DNA of 64,000 bases, from the NCBI GenBank assembly GCA_937926105.1, contig CALANS010000066.1, positions 1-64,000 on the forward strand, in the 5' to 3' direction. The stretch's first letter is position 1. Every line of letters starts with the position of its first letter. Source of the stretch: an uncultured Actinomycetes bacterium (GTDB lineage Bacteria; Actinomycetota; Actinomycetes; Mycobacteriales; Nakamurellaceae). Positions 10,032-19,564 of this stretch are shown piece after piece. A program made the position numbers and the translations under genes. Below the pieces are notes generated by a model. The model searched no databases. It was not told where the DNA came from and worked only from the letters and a program-made list of their open reading frames with translations.

Positions 10032-10586
10032 TCATACCGCCGCAACTCTGCTCCGCAGCGCGCTCAGCGCCGGGTGATCGACGAGCCCGGGAAGGCCGTG
10101 TCGGCAGGCGATCGCGGCGACAGCGATGGGGGCGATGGCGGGGCCGGAGAGTTCGCCGTGATAGCCATGACTGCCGTCGAGGACCACGACTTCGGCAGCG
10201 AGATCGACCGTCAGGCCGGCGACGGCCGCCCAGTAGATCGAGATGACCTGGCCGTCGGGTGCGCGGGTGGTAAGACGGCGATTCGTCACGACCCAGTCGG
10301 TCGTCCCCAAGCAGTACATGTACGGCGCGACGACCTGGCGAGCGACCGACCGGCGGCCCCTGTACGACGTGTGTTGGACGGTCCAGGTCTCGGCGCCACG
10401 CCAGCGGTACGTCGCCGGGCAGCGGTGGCACACGACTTCGCCGGGTTCGAGGACGATGCCGAGGTCGTAGGGCGGCGGCATCCAGGCGGTGCCGGCGACG
10501 ATGGCGACGGCAAGGGCGCGGGCGTTGTCGTAGGCCTGCTGCCGGATGGCGGACTCCCACGGCCGGATCTTCCGTTTCGTGAGCAT
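10032..10586 (-). CDS. Unknown protein coupled to the relaxase
   Basis: This 184-residue protein is not recognised. It has one CHRC pair near residue 50, aromatic-rich segments (YMYCLGTTDWVVTNRRL) and a hydrophobic stretch IYWAAVAGLTVDLAAEVVV that looks like beta strands rather than a membrane segment. The start at ATG 10586 is fixed by GGAGGTG, which overlaps the relaxase stop codon two bases upstream. It is therefore translated together with the relaxase and may work in DNA processing or its control. The open frame continues upstream inside the relaxase gene but has no coding character there. Confidence 0.6.
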   Translation of the reverse strand: MLTKRKIRPWESAIRQQAYDNARALAVAIVAGTAWMPPPYDLGIVLEPGEVVCHRCPATYRWRGAETWTVQHTSYRGRRSVARQVVAPYMYCLGTTDWVVTNRRLTTRAPDGQVISIYWAAVAGLTVDLAAEVVVLDGSHGYHGELSGPAIAPIAVAAIACRHGLPGLVDHPALSALRSRVAAV

Positions 10587-10588
10587 GG

Positions 10589-13500
10589 CTACACCTCCAT
10601 GACGGGAGCGACGGCGACCGGCTCTGTCACCGTTGATGGTGCCCCCGAGGGCCGACGGTCGGTCCCCACGGTGATGGCCTCGGCTCGGTGCCAGGCGGCG
10701 ATGGCAGCGCGGGCGTCTCCAAGCGCCATGAGCGATCCGCCACCATCGTTCAGCGATGCGGGGGTGTCGCCGGCGACCTTGTGCAGTTCGCGGAACGCGG
10801 CGATGGTGCGTGCCTCGTGCGCCCAGGCCGCGCCGGACCGAGGATCGGCAGGCGGCGCGCCGAGAGCTGCGATCCACGGTTCGCGGGCCGCCAGGGCTCG
10901 GTCGACGAGGACCTGCGCGCGCTGCTCCATCGCCTGGGCGCGTTCGGCGAGAGCACGCTGCATGTCGGGGTCGGTGACGCCATCGGCTCGGGCGACGAGC
11001 CCGACGATGCTGCGGTTCCGGGTCGCCCGGTCGGCGCCCGCGGTGGTGGCCCAGCGGGCGATGCGTTCGTGCAGGACTGCGGCGACGTCCTCGGCGCCAA
11101 TAAGGGTGCGCTGCGCGACCAGCGCGGGAAGGGCAGCGTTGACGTCCAGTCCGCGGGATTCGGCGGTGCGCAGCCCGGCCAGCAGAGGCCCATAAGCGGG
11201 TGATTCCGTCACCGCCTGGACCTGATCCGGTGTGAGCCCGGACCGAGCAATCAGCTCGTCCCAGCGTCCGGCCTGGGCTTCGCGCGCGATTGTCAGGTAC
11301 TCATCAGCGAGCGTGGCAATGGACTCGGCGTGTTCCCGTTCGCGGTGCGCGATGGTGTGCGCAGCGAGGTCGGCGCCGACGTTGCCCAGCACCCGGGCGA
11401 GGACCTCCTCGACGGGTTGCGGCTCGATGGGCAGGTGCGAGGTGTCGGCGGCGGGGTCGTAGTAGGGGTCCACGTACAGCCGGTTGGACTGCCTCCCGCG
11501 AGTGGAGGCGACATACAGGACCTCGCGGGTGGTGGTCACGGAGACGGCGGCGTGTGCAGTGTCGACGGTGCGGCCCTGCGCGCGGTGCGCGGTGGAGGCG
11601 TAACCGAGTTCGACGTGTTCTCGGACGTAGTCGGCGGGCAGCATGACCCGCCCTCTGCCGCTGGCGCGCTGGACGGTCATGGAGCCGTCCGTGTTGGTGG
11701 TGGTGACGGTCCAGCGGTCGCCGTTCTTGACCCAGGAGCGTCCGGTGGTCAGGGTGCGGTCGTTGCGGCGGGTGACGACCACATCGCCGACGCCTGCGAC
11801 CCCCGCTATGACGTCTAGGCCGGCCTCGGTGACCTGCCCTGCGGCGATGCGGTCGGCGCGGGCGCGGCGATTGAGGTCGGCGACGGTGTCCGCGTCACCG
11901 GCGATCATCAGCGACGTCTGGCCAGCGTCGGTGTCGTGCTTCCACCCCGTGTAGAGGGCGTCGAGGACCTCGTCACGGGTGCCGGACTGGATGCGGTCGT
12001 GTCGCAGGTAGGTGTCGATGGCGCGGGTGTCGCCGATGCGGAGGCGGACGGAGGCGGCCTTCTCCCAGGCGTTTTGGAAGCGGCGGACGTCGGTCAGTTC
12101 CGGGGCGAGCTCACGGTCGGCGACGAGCATGCCGAAGGCGCCGCCGGCCTGGACCGCGGACAGTTGTGCCCAGTCCCCCACCAGTACGACCTTTCCGCCC
12201 GCATAGGTCGCCTGGCTGACCAGTTCGTCGAGGGCAAAGGTGCCGGCAAGGGATGCCTCATCGACGATCACAAGCTGCGATGGATGTACCTGCCAGCGGT
12301 TCGTTTCGGCGCGGAGGTGCGCGATACGGTCGTGCAGGCGTCGCCTGGTCGCGGGGTGGCCAGCGTCGGCGAGCTTGTGCTGCAGCTCGGCGATAGTCGC
12401 GGCCAGGTCGGGTACCCGGCGGGCTTCGGTGAGCCAGCGGGCGGTGTTCTCGGTGGCGATATCCAGGTCGTCGGCGAGGACCTGCGCCGCTACGGCGGAC
12501 GGGGCCAATCCGATCACCGAGCCCGGGCCGTGTTCGGTTTCCCAGGCGGTTCGTAGGGCGGCCATGGCGACTGTCTTACCGGTGCCGGCGGGCCCGACGA
12601 GTACGTCCAGCACGCGCCCGGAGGTGGCGATCTTCTCCACGGCGACGGCCTGATCGGTCGACATGAGTCGCCCGTTCGACGCCAGGGGCGCGTCCGCGAC
12701 GGCGGCGACGGTCTGGATGGACACGGTCGGTCCGGTGGTGGCGCGTCCGGCGGCCAGCAGGCGGGATTCGGCGTCCAACAGAGTAGCGGTGGTGTAGATC
12801 GTGGCGGCCTGGCCGGTGAACTTAGAGACGCCGTCCGGGCGGCGGAAGCTGGCGGGTACATAGTGTCTGCTGGGCACGGTGAGTTGGGTGCACTGCTGTT
12901 GGGCGAAGTCGGCGGTGCGCTCCCCGGCGGTGATCCGTTCGGCCGGATCGGCGAACCGGATGCCGTGCAGTTGGCGGTGGATCTCGGCGAGCAGGTTCGC
13001 GCGGTGGAACGTGGCCCGACGGTCCGCGACCGCCCAGAGGGTGACGCGGGCGAGGTCGGTCAGGATGCCGTCATGCAGGTCGTCGGATCGCAGCGCCGGC
13101 AGATCGTTGCGGTCCCGAAGCGTTGCCACCCAAGCGACGGTGTCCTCACCGACAAAGGGCCGCGCACGTTCCCGCCATTCCTGCGTCTGCTCGGCGAGGG
13201 AGCGGTGCTGCTTGTCCGGCCGGGTTTGCAGGGTGACGATCTGGCGAATGCGCATCACTTCCACGTCGGTGGGCCGCCGGCCGTACGCGTCGATGAACCG
13301 CTGGACGGCGGCGTCGGCGTCGCGTTCGATCTGCTCTGTGCGAGTGGAGAATTCGGCCATCAGCTCGTCGGCGACGCCGCGGGCCTCCCACTTCGGGGCG
13401 TGGCTGTGGCGCCGTTGGTGCGGGTCCCAGCCCCATCCGAGGCGTGCCGAGAGCAGGTCTTGCAGGATGCCCTGGTGCAGCGCGGACAGTGTGACGACGT

Positions 13501-14122
13501 GCTTGAACAGGGTGCGGGAGTCCAGGGTTCGCCACGTCCCGTCCAGCGATTGGGCACGGTTTTGGACGACGACATGCGTATGCAATTGGGGGTCACCGGT
13601 GCGGGAGTCCCAGTGATCGAACGCTGCGGCGAGGACGCCGCGGATCGGCTCCTGCACGATGCCATGCACGCCGGAGCGGGAGAAGAACACATTCCGCTCC
13701 GCGTACCTGATCGCCAGGTTGATGGCGTCCTGATGCGCCTGATAGATCACCGCCTGGGTGCCCGCATCGGCCACCGCCCACGCGACGGAGATGGACTTCG
13801 GGACGGAGAATGTCAGGTCGAATCCGGCCACTGCGCCCGTCTTCGCGACCCGGCCGAGCTGCTCGCCGGTGATGGGATCCGTGCCCTCGCCGAGCATGTG
13901 AAAGAGCATCGTCTCGGTGCATTGCGTGCCCTCGGCGATGCCCTGTCCGCCGTTCACACCGGCCAGTCCGGCGCCCAGGAAACGGCCCGGTGGGGTGCCG
14001 GATTCGGCGTAGTAGCGGGTCAGCGGTGACGACAGGTCTGCTGCCCCGTCGCCTCGAGCGACCGACTCCATCAGGTACTTGAACCCGGTCCCCAGGCGCA
14101 TTAGCCGGATCGAAACCGTCAC
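10589..14122 (-). CDS. traA: MobF-family relaxase with helicase domain (TraA/TrwC type)
   Basis: This 1177-residue protein would nick the transfer origin, stay covalently bound to the strand and unwind it for conjugation. The N-terminal relaxase domain has the tyrosine pair in LTRYYAESG (near 37-38) and the metal-binding QLHTHVVV histidines (near 181-183). The second half is a superfamily 1 helicase with Walker A GPAGTGKT around residue 510 and the Walker B-like IVDEAS. A helical tail follows. I chose GTG at 14,122 (VTVSIRLMRLGTG), which matches the usual family N-terminus and follows an AAAGG ribosome site; a GTG 12 codons earlier has none. It is transcribed away from the probable oriT region. 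Confidence 0.92.
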   Translation of the reverse strand: MTVSIRLMRLGTGFKYLMESVARGDGAADLSSPLTRYYAESGTPPGRFLGAGLAGVNGGQGIAEGTQCTETMLFHMLGEGTDPITGEQLGRVAKTGAVAGFDLTFSVPKSISVAWAVADAGTQAVIYQAHQDAINLAIRYAERNVFFSRSGVHGIVQEPIRGVLAAAFDHWDSRTGDPQLHTHVVVQNRAQSLDGTWRTLDSRTLFKHVVTLSALHQGILQDLLSARLGWGWDPHQRRHSHAPKWEARGVADELMAEFSTRTEQIERDADAAVQRFIDAYGRRPTDVEVMRIRQIVTLQTRPDKQHRSLAEQTQEWRERARPFVGEDTVAWVATLRDRNDLPALRSDDLHDGILTDLARVTLWAVADRRATFHRANLLAEIHRQLHGIRFADPAERITAGERTADFAQQQCTQLTVPSRHYVPASFRRPDGVSKFTGQAATIYTTATLLDAESRLLAAGRATTGPTVSIQTVAAVADAPLASNGRLMSTDQAVAVEKIATSGRVLDVLVGPAGTGKTVAMAALRTAWETEHGPGSVIGLAPSAVAAQVLADDLDIATENTARWLTEARRVPDLAATIAELQHKLADAGHPATRRRLHDRIAHLRAETNRWQVHPSQLVIVDEASLAGTFALDELVSQATYAGGKVVLVGDWAQLSAVQAGGAFGMLVADRELAPELTDVRRFQNAWEKAASVRLRIGDTRAIDTYLRHDRIQSGTRDEVLDALYTGWKHDTDAGQTSLMIAGDADTVADLNRRARADRIAAGQVTEAGLDVIAGVAGVGDVVVTRRNDRTLTTGRSWVKNGDRWTVTTTNTDGSMTVQRASGRGRVMLPADYVREHVELGYASTAHRAQGRTVDTAHAAVSVTTTREVLYVASTRGRQSNRLYVDPYYDPAADTSHLPIEPQPVEEVLARVLGNVGADLAAHTIAHREREHAESIATLADEYLTIAREAQAGRWDELIARSGLTPDQVQAVTESPAYGPLLAGLRTAESRGLDVNAALPALVAQRTLIGAEDVAAVLHERIARWATTAGADRATRNRSIVGLVARADGVTDPDMQRALAERAQAMEQRAQVLVDRALAAREPWIAALGAPPADPRSGAAWAHEARTIAAFRELHKVAGDTPASLNDGGGSLMALGDARAAIAAWHRAEAITVGTDRRPSGAPSTVTEPVAVAPVMEV

Positions 14123-14751
14123 CGTCGTTTGCCTTTCAGGTGAAAGAGGAGCTGTCACCTTGCGGGCTATGGCGGGGTCGTGTGCCGATCGGCTCGTGAT
14201 CTTGCCGCCTCGAGTGCCAACGGTGTATTGAGATTTTGATCTTGGGAGGGGGTCGGCTGGGGCGGCCCTCGTCGGGCGAGCCGGCCATCGGGCGGGTGGC
14301 GCCCTGCTGGTGGTGTGCTCGGGCTCGCGGTGTCGCCGCCGATGTGGGATGCATGACGGCGAGGCCGGTGAATGGAAACGGGGGGCATCGGCTGCAGCGT
14401 GCGGGTGGCGTCGGGCTCGGCTGATGAGGCCCGTCAGGTGGGCTTGAAATTGCTGGGCTCATCGCTGGTTCTCGACGAGGTCCGATGGGCGCTCCGATAG
14501 GTCGGTGATGTGCGTCGGCGGGGCGCCGGCCTGCCAACGGGTTGTTATCGAGCTGCGGCCGCGGAGTCCGCATCACATGTGGCGCGGTGGCAGGCGGCGA
14601 CTGCGGTCGTCATCATTCGGCACCACGACGTCACCAGGTGGTACACGGTGACATGCCGGTGCCAGCGGTCGCAGGCCGGTACCAGACCCAGTAGTGACCG
14701 CGATGGGCAAGAGGCCCGAAGCGGGCCGCCGAGCCGAAGGGGCAGTCCATC
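14123..14751. promoter_or_regulatory. Divergent intergenic region, candidate oriT
   Basis: This 629-bp gap separates the relaxase from a small plus-strand gene and holds no convincing gene. MobF relaxases usually cut a site next to their own gene, so oriT and the promoters for both flanking genes are expected here. One short inverted repeat is visible, GTCACC (14,630-14,635) and GGTGAC (14,647-14,652), with an 11-bp spacer. The oriT assignment rests on position only. Confidence 0.4.
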
Positions 14752-15147
14752 GTGAGCCGCCGAAGCCGTACCGCCGTTGATCCCGAAGCGCTGGAGCGCA
14801 TCCGTGCGTCGCGGGCCGCCGAGGATGCGGCCATCGCGTCGCTGTTCCGGCAGGTCGCCGTTGGCGAGGCGGCCAAGCGGCGACGTGCCGGGGCGCTCGA
14901 GGCGCTGGACGCCGAGGTTCGAAAGGCGGAGGGCGCGCTCGTCGACGAGCGTCGCGCGCTGGTCGACGTGGCTGGACTTCAGCGCGCGGCGACGATCCTC
15001 GCCGTCACGCCAGCCGCGCTACGCAAGCTGCTACGCGCAGCGCCAGAAGCGAGCGATCCGGCGGATTATTCCGCCTCGTCGAGCAACGACGGTAACGGTA
15101 ACGCGGGGCACGAGCATGCGAGCGCCATCGATGCAGATCGGCCGTGA
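14752..15147 (+). CDS. Small charged, helical protein of unknown function
   Basis: This 131-residue protein starts with GTG and is divergent from the relaxase. Residues 8-75 are rich in Ala, Arg and Glu and should form a long helix or coiled coil. A short segment, LQRAATILAVTPAALRKLLR (76-95), resembles a helix-turn-helix or arm-binding helix pair. The tail is polar and disordered. Small basic helical proteins next to a relaxase are often accessory oriT-binding proteins, but no family is recognised. Confidence 0.5.
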   Translation: MSRRSRTAVDPEALERIRASRAAEDAAIASLFRQVAVGEAAKRRRAGALEALDAEVRKAEGALVDERRALVDVAGLQRAATILAVTPAALRKLLRAAPEASDPADYSASSSNDGNGNAGHEHASAIDADRP

Positions 15148-15317
15148 TCGGCGCGGCCGGGCGAGGAGCGCCTCCTGGGTCAACCGCCCGCCGGGTGTCG
15201 TGCTTGTGCGGATGACGTTCCCTGTACTTCGCCGGATCGGTCCGGAACTCTCCGCGAGGGACTTCCCAGGTACGTGCGCTCCAACTCGCCAGCACACCGA
15301 CTGATCGTTGAGGTGCC

Positions 15318-16001
15318 TCAGCGATCAGACAGGTAGTCGGCCACGCGGTTTCGCATCCATCTTCGAGCGGTGCTCCGCGATTGAGGATCCACCAGCAGGT
15401 GACGGATTGTCACGCCGTCCGGTCTCTGCTCGTCCAGCCACGAGTCGGCGAGTTGCTGCGCACGGTGAACTTCCAGTCCGGTGGCTGTCAGCTCGTCCAC
15501 GCACTCCATCGTCAGGTCGGCTTCCTCGTGCTGCGCGCTGACCGCGGCGTCGATCGTGATCGTCGGTACGACCAATCGGCAGTTGTGGTAGATCCAGCGC
15601 TGCATCAGCAAATTGACGCCGAGCCTGCTGAGAACCGCCACTCGCTGCGCCGACTCGAGGCCGGCGGAATCCACGGTTGCGAGGTCGAGGAACGAGATCG
15701 ATGGGTGTGAGCCGAGGCCTGGCAATCCGGGCAAAGGCATCTCAGTTGGGGTGTGGTTACGCCACTCCGTCCGGTGCGCTTCGCTGGGAACGATCGCTCC
15801 CGTAAGTAGGAGGGGGAGCAGTTGCGGGCCCCTCCGCATTGCACATGGGTGTTGGAGCAGGCACACGGCAATACCCGGCTCCCGGATCAATACGTCGCCG
15901 GTGAACAAGGGTCGATTGCGGAGCTCGGCCACCTCGTCGGGGCCACGCGCCTCATAGATGTCGTCCGGGTCGGGCGGCGTTTCCAGCTGATAGCCCGTCA
16001 A
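15318..16001 (-). CDS. Unknown protein, third gene of the TIGR04255 operon
   Basis: This 227-residue protein overlaps the end of the HTH gene by four bases (ATGA) and ends the three-gene operon. The N-terminal half is beta-rich with the striking LLQHPCAMRRG segment (near 48-58). The C-terminal half is helical and includes LLMQRWIYHNCRLVVPT and a basic end. I do not recognise a domain. Tight coupling suggests it works with the two upstream proteins. Confidence 0.6.
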   Translation of the reverse strand: MTGYQLETPPDPDDIYEARGPDEVAELRNRPLFTGDVLIREPGIAVCLLQHPCAMRRGPQLLPLLLTGAIVPSEAHRTEWRNHTPTEMPLPGLPGLGSHPSISFLDLATVDSAGLESAQRVAVLSRLGVNLLMQRWIYHNCRLVVPTITIDAAVSAQHEEADLTMECVDELTATGLEVHRAQQLADSWLDEQRPDGVTIRHLLVDPQSRSTARRWMRNRVADYLSDR

Positions 16002-16651
16002 GGCTCGCTCCGCGGCCGGATCGACATCACCCCATCGTCGGCCAGGTACACCTCGAACTGGTCATCGACGTACATGCTGCGCCAGTCGGGGTCGAAGTCG
16101 CCCAGGACAGACTCCGCTGGCACCGAATGCTGACTGGTGCCCCACCTGAGGACGAGGTCGAACCGTCCAGCGGTAGCCAGGTCCAGGCACGATACGGACA
16201 CGCCGACCTTCAAAGGAAGCTCGAACCAGCTGGCGACGTCGTTGACGCCTGCGTCGCGGAGCATGTCGATGGCGGCGCAAACCCTCGCGAGTTGCTTGAT
16301 CCGCTCCGGCGCAGCACGATCGCCGCGACGCCACTTGCGGACAGCGGGCACAGTAACGCCTGCCAAGCGGGCTATGTCACGCCAGGAGAAGCCGTCCTCA
16401 CCCAGGTCGATGAGCATCGACTGCACCGAGCGCTTCTCATGCTGGCGAGCGCGCCGCTCAAGTTCCGTTCCGATCACGTCGTCGTGCAGCGCGGCTACGT
16501 CCTCACCTATCCAGGTCGCGCGCGCATCAAGTTCGGCGACTCGGACCAGGAGCCCGCCGGTCGCGGGGATTGACACGGGAAGCTCGACGACCGACGACCG
16601 GGACGCTTCGCCGGTCGCTTCGATCCGTACGAAGGTTGCGTCAGTCACCAT
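15998..16651 (-). CDS. Helix-turn-helix protein, middle gene of the TIGR04255 operon
   Basis: This 217-residue protein has a DNA-binding segment FSWRDIARLAGVTVPAVRKW near the middle (about residue 90), followed by GDRAAPERIKQLARVCAAIDML. The N-terminal part is helical. The last 70 residues form beta strands with many acidic residues. The start at ATG 16,651 is supported by GAGGAAG upstream and gives an 11-base overlap with the preceding gene; the frame continues upstream to 16,735 without a ribosome site. It is likely the regulator or a DNA-binding part of the operon; I cannot tell whether it is autoregulatory. Confidence 0.65.
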   Translation of the reverse strand: MVTDATFVRIEATGEASRSSVVELPVSIPATGGLLVRVAELDARATWIGEDVAALHDDVIGTELERRARQHEKRSVQSMLIDLGEDGFSWRDIARLAGVTVPAVRKWRRGDRAAPERIKQLARVCAAIDMLRDAGVNDVASWFELPLKVGVSVSCLDLATAGRFDLVLRWGTSQHSVPAESVLGDFDPDWRSMYVDDQFEVYLADDGVMSIRPRSEP

Positions 16652-17444
16652 CGAACACTTCCTCGCGAATCTTGTCGGTGAGCACAGATTCGAACAAATC
16701 CGACACATCGCCGTGCAGCCGGTCGAGCGTTGCAAGGATCATCTGTTGATCAAACTCCGGTACTTCGCCCGTTTGTTCCCATGCGGCATCGGTGTCCAGC
16801 AGGAAATACAACCCAGGACCCGGGGCATCCGGCCTCGCTGCTCCGCTCACCGCCGGCGGCCCATTGACGGCCCCATACCTGAGCGTCAGCTTGTCCCCGA
16901 GCCTGTCGGTGTTGAAGAGCACGGTTGACTGCTGCTGCGCGACGGACACCGCCATGCCCGCCGGTTGGAGCGGTGCGACCTGACGGTCGAGCCAGTCCCC
17001 CCAGTTCGGCGGCGACCCGGTTGCGTCGGGCAGCCGAACCTCGTTGACATAGCGCAGGCCAATCCTGGTGACGCCGTCGGGCGCTCCGAGCGCGGCGCGC
17101 TGCTCCAATGCACGCTCCAGAAGTACGCGGAAGGTACCCCAACCCGGGTAGTCAGTTGTCTCGACGGCTAGTGATTGGCCCGTCAAGGTCATGGTGGTCC
17201 GCATGTCACGCGACCTCAACCTACGGATCTGCTGGGTGGTCACCTGCGGATTGAACTTACCGTCACCGTTCGGTGCCACGGCGAACGTGTGAACGGCCTC
17301 CTCCGCCGGTATCGGTAGGACGTCGCGAAGAGCATCCTTGACCACGGCGATCTGACTCACGGTGGGAACTGGCAACGGTGGGTGTCGGACCTCAACTAGA
17401 GCCAGGACGAGCGGGGCGTGTGCGTAGTTGCGCGTGCTGCCCAT
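16641..17444 (-). CDS. TIGR04255 family protein
   Basis: This 267-residue protein is the first gene of a three-gene minus-strand operon. It matches the TIGR04255 pattern: an N-terminal LVLALVEVRHPP strand, a central GQSLAVETTDYPGWGTFRVLL segment and RIGLRYVNEVRLP. The biochemical function of this family is not established. It is often found as a small gene pair or operon on mobile DNA, and a toxin-antitoxin or defence role has been considered, but that is inference. The promoter should lie in the short gap 17,445-17,518. Confidence 0.7.
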   Translation of the reverse strand: MGSTRNYAHAPLVLALVEVRHPPLPVPTVSQIAVVKDALRDVLPIPAEEAVHTFAVAPNGDGKFNPQVTTQQIRRLRSRDMRTTMTLTGQSLAVETTDYPGWGTFRVLLERALEQRAALGAPDGVTRIGLRYVNEVRLPDATGSPPNWGDWLDRQVAPLQPAGMAVSVAQQQSTVLFNTDRLGDKLTLRYGAVNGPPAVSGAARPDAPGPGLYFLLDTDAAWEQTGEVPEFDQQMILATLDRLHGDVSDLFESVLTDKIREEVFDGD

Positions 17445-17518
17445 AGCCCCACGTTACCAACTGTGAAACCAGAACAGATACCAAATCGGTAACCGTTTCT
17501 TCTTGATTGACGTCACCG

Positions 17519-18793
17519 CTAGTGGTTGGTGCGGTCGGACTTCTCCTGGGCGGCCAGCTTGTCGATGTGTGCGACGAGATCCCGGACGGCCTCGTCCTTC
17601 GGACGCACCGTCGCCAGCTGCGTGGCGACTTCCCGTGCGGTTAGCAGCAGCGCGGGCAGGCTGCGCCGGTCGATGTCGAGCGCGCTGCCGGCCAACTCGA
17701 GGGCGCCGTCGACATCGCCCCCGTGTCCGATCACGGCGGCACGGGTCAGCTTCGCCTCGGCCAGGCGCATCGGCGAGATCGACCGGCCGTCGGGTGCCGT
17801 GCTGGTCAGGATGACCGCGGTGGCCGCCTCACCGGCCTTGGTGTACTCGCCGACGAGCCGCCAGATGTCCATGGCGTAGAAGTCCCACTTGGCAGGGTCG
17901 ACCTGGAAGTGGTTGCGAGGATTCTCCGGATACGGCAGGTGTTCCAGCAGGTTCCGGCCGGCGTTCATGTGGGTGAACGCTTCCTCCCGGTTGCCCACAC
18001 GCGCCCAGGCTCGGGCCGCCTGTGCGTGCAGTTGCACGGCGACCGGCCGGGTGGAGGTGCGGGCCAGCCCGTCCTGCGTGGCGGCGATCGCGGCGTGGTT
18101 GCTGCTGGTGGTCAGCGCCATCCACGCTCTGATCTCGGCCGCCCAGCCTGCGATATCGGCGTCGCCGACCTCGTCCGCCAGGTTCACCGCGTCGCGCTTG
18201 AGCACCTCGGCCGAATGATCATTACCAGTGTCGTAATGCAGGCAGGCGACCAGGAGCGTCAGCCAGCCGGCCATCGTCAGGATGTCGCGGTGCTGGGACA
18301 ACGTGATGCGTTTGTCGAACAGGCCGTTGACCTTCTCCAGCCACGTCTGCGCCTTTCCCAACACGACCGGCGCCGGCTCCGAGGCGTAGTCGGTGCACAG
18401 CTGCTCGACCGTGGCCCCCAGCGCATCCATGTCGCCCTGGCTCAAGCTGGAATGACGCAGCCGTTGGATGAGCTCGGCCGTCTGCTCTTCGGTGAGCCGG
18501 ACGAACGTCTCCGGCCGGCCGGGAAGGTCGAAGAACGCCGCGGCGATCGACTGGAACGTCTTCGCGATCGCGGTGCGGTACATCTCGCTGGGCAGGACGA
18601 CTTGACCGGACTCCCACCGGGTCCATTCCCGCTTCATCGCGTCGTCGTCGGGCAGCTCGACGGGATAGGCGGCGTGCCGAAGATGATCGATGGCCCCCGG
18701 GACTGTCCAGCCCTGCGCTTCGCGCTCGCGTTGAAGCCGCCTCGCCCACGCGGGAGTCGACTCGGTGCCCTTCTCCGTGCCCTTCCTGGCCAC
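17519..18793 (-). CDS. XRE-type regulator with TPR-like repeats
   Basis: The protein is about 424 residues from GTG 18,793. The start is uncertain, because no clear ribosome site is present and the frame is open further upstream. The N-terminal part (WARRLQREREAQGWTVPGAI) looks like a helix-turn-helix of the XRE kind, with a TRWESG segment typical of actinobacterial regulators. The rest is all-helical with TPR-like repeats (AQAARAWARVGNREEAFTHMNAGRNLLEHL). Such proteins resemble signal-responsive repressors. It lies downstream of another XRE gene (18,943-19,425), possibly cotranscribed, at the edge of the transfer operon, so it may help control transfer. Confidence 0.6.
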   Translation of the reverse strand: MARKGTEKGTESTPAWARRLQREREAQGWTVPGAIDHLRHAAYPVELPDDDAMKREWTRWESGQVVLPSEMYRTAIAKTFQSIAAAFFDLPGRPETFVRLTEEQTAELIQRLRHSSLSQGDMDALGATVEQLCTDYASEPAPVVLGKAQTWLEKVNGLFDKRITLSQHRDILTMAGWLTLLVACLHYDTGNDHSAEVLKRDAVNLADEVGDADIAGWAAEIRAWMALTTSSNHAAIAATQDGLARTSTRPVAVQLHAQAARAWARVGNREEAFTHMNAGRNLLEHLPYPENPRNHFQVDPAKWDFYAMDIWRLVGEYTKAGEAATAVILTSTAPDGRSISPMRLAEAKLTRAAVIGHGGDVDGALELAGSALDIDRRSLPALLLTAREVATQLATVRPKDEAVRDLVAHIDKLAAQEKSDRTNH

Positions 18794-18942
18794 GTCGGCC
18801 AAGGTAGCACCGGCCCCGGACACCGCCCGGACATCGGCGGTCACGCACTGTCCCGAGGCTGTCACTGTTGGCGGGCGGTGACGCAGTCCACGGTTGAGGC
18901 ATGACCACGCAGACGCCCTCGCCGAACCGGGCAGATCGGAGC

Positions 18943-19425
18943 TCAGCCGCCGCCGGTGGGGTGACGGTCGGCCAGCCGGCGCGCCAACTCGGCGATCAGC
19001 TGCGCGTCGCTGAAGCTCTCCAGACTCTGGCCCGCCGTGACCGTGACACCGGGGGCTCCTGGCCGTTCGTCCGGCGAGGTTGGCGACGCGGAAACTTCGT
19101 CGTCCCGCTGCCGGTACTGGACGTAGGCAGCCCAGTCCCCCACCGCCGTCGGCCAGCCGGCCGTGTCCAGCGGCGAGACCTCGCCCGTGCCGGCCAGCAC
19201 CTTCGCGGCCGTACCGGGAGTCCATCGCAGCGACCGATCAAGCCCCAGGGTGGTCTCCCGGCTCAGCCCGCCCGGGGACTTGGCCGCCTCGATCTGCCGC
19301 AGCGTGCTCAACGCTGGGCCGCCGGCGGCGACGACTTCGCGTTGGGTGAGCCCGAGCGCCGAACGCCGGGCCCGGATCGCCTCGGCCAGCCGGGACTGCC
19401 CGACTCGCTGCTGCCCACGCTCCAT
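18943..19425 (-). CDS. XRE-family DNA-binding protein
   Basis: This 160-residue protein has a clear N-terminal helix-turn-helix: LAEAIRARRSALGLTQREVV, followed by LSTLRQIEAAK and a TTLGLDRSLRW helix. The C-terminal half is acidic and ends with a helix (SFSDAQLIAELARRLADRH). I chose ATG 19,425; an upstream ATG at 19,449 is possible. It is divergent from the transfer-operon gene at 19,728. The gap between them contains two copies of CGTAGCTCTAT, which could be its operator. Confidence 0.7.
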   Translation of the reverse strand: MERGQQRVGQSRLAEAIRARRSALGLTQREVVAAGGPALSTLRQIEAAKSPGGLSRETTLGLDRSLRWTPGTAAKVLAGTGEVSPLDTAGWPTAVGDWAAYVQYRQRDDEVSASPTSPDERPGAPGVTVTAGQSLESFSDAQLIAELARRLADRHPTGGG

Positions 19426-19491
19426 CCTCCGGATGCTATACGCATCCACAACTGATCCAGATTGATGAACCCTCGCTCAATATAGCGCTCT

Positions 19492-19564
19492 CGTAGCTCT
19501 ATAGATCTATGCTTACGCCATGTCCAAACCCTCTGGGGGCGCCCTATGCTTGCCGTAGCTCTAT
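19492..19564. promoter_or_regulatory. Direct repeats CGTAGCTCTAT, candidate operator
   Basis: The 11-bp sequence CGTAGCTCTAT occurs at 19,492-19,502 and again at 19,554-19,564, 62 bp apart. The area is AT-rich compared with its surroundings. It lies between the divergent XRE gene and the start of the transfer operon. Binding by the XRE protein is inference from position. Confidence 0.45.
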
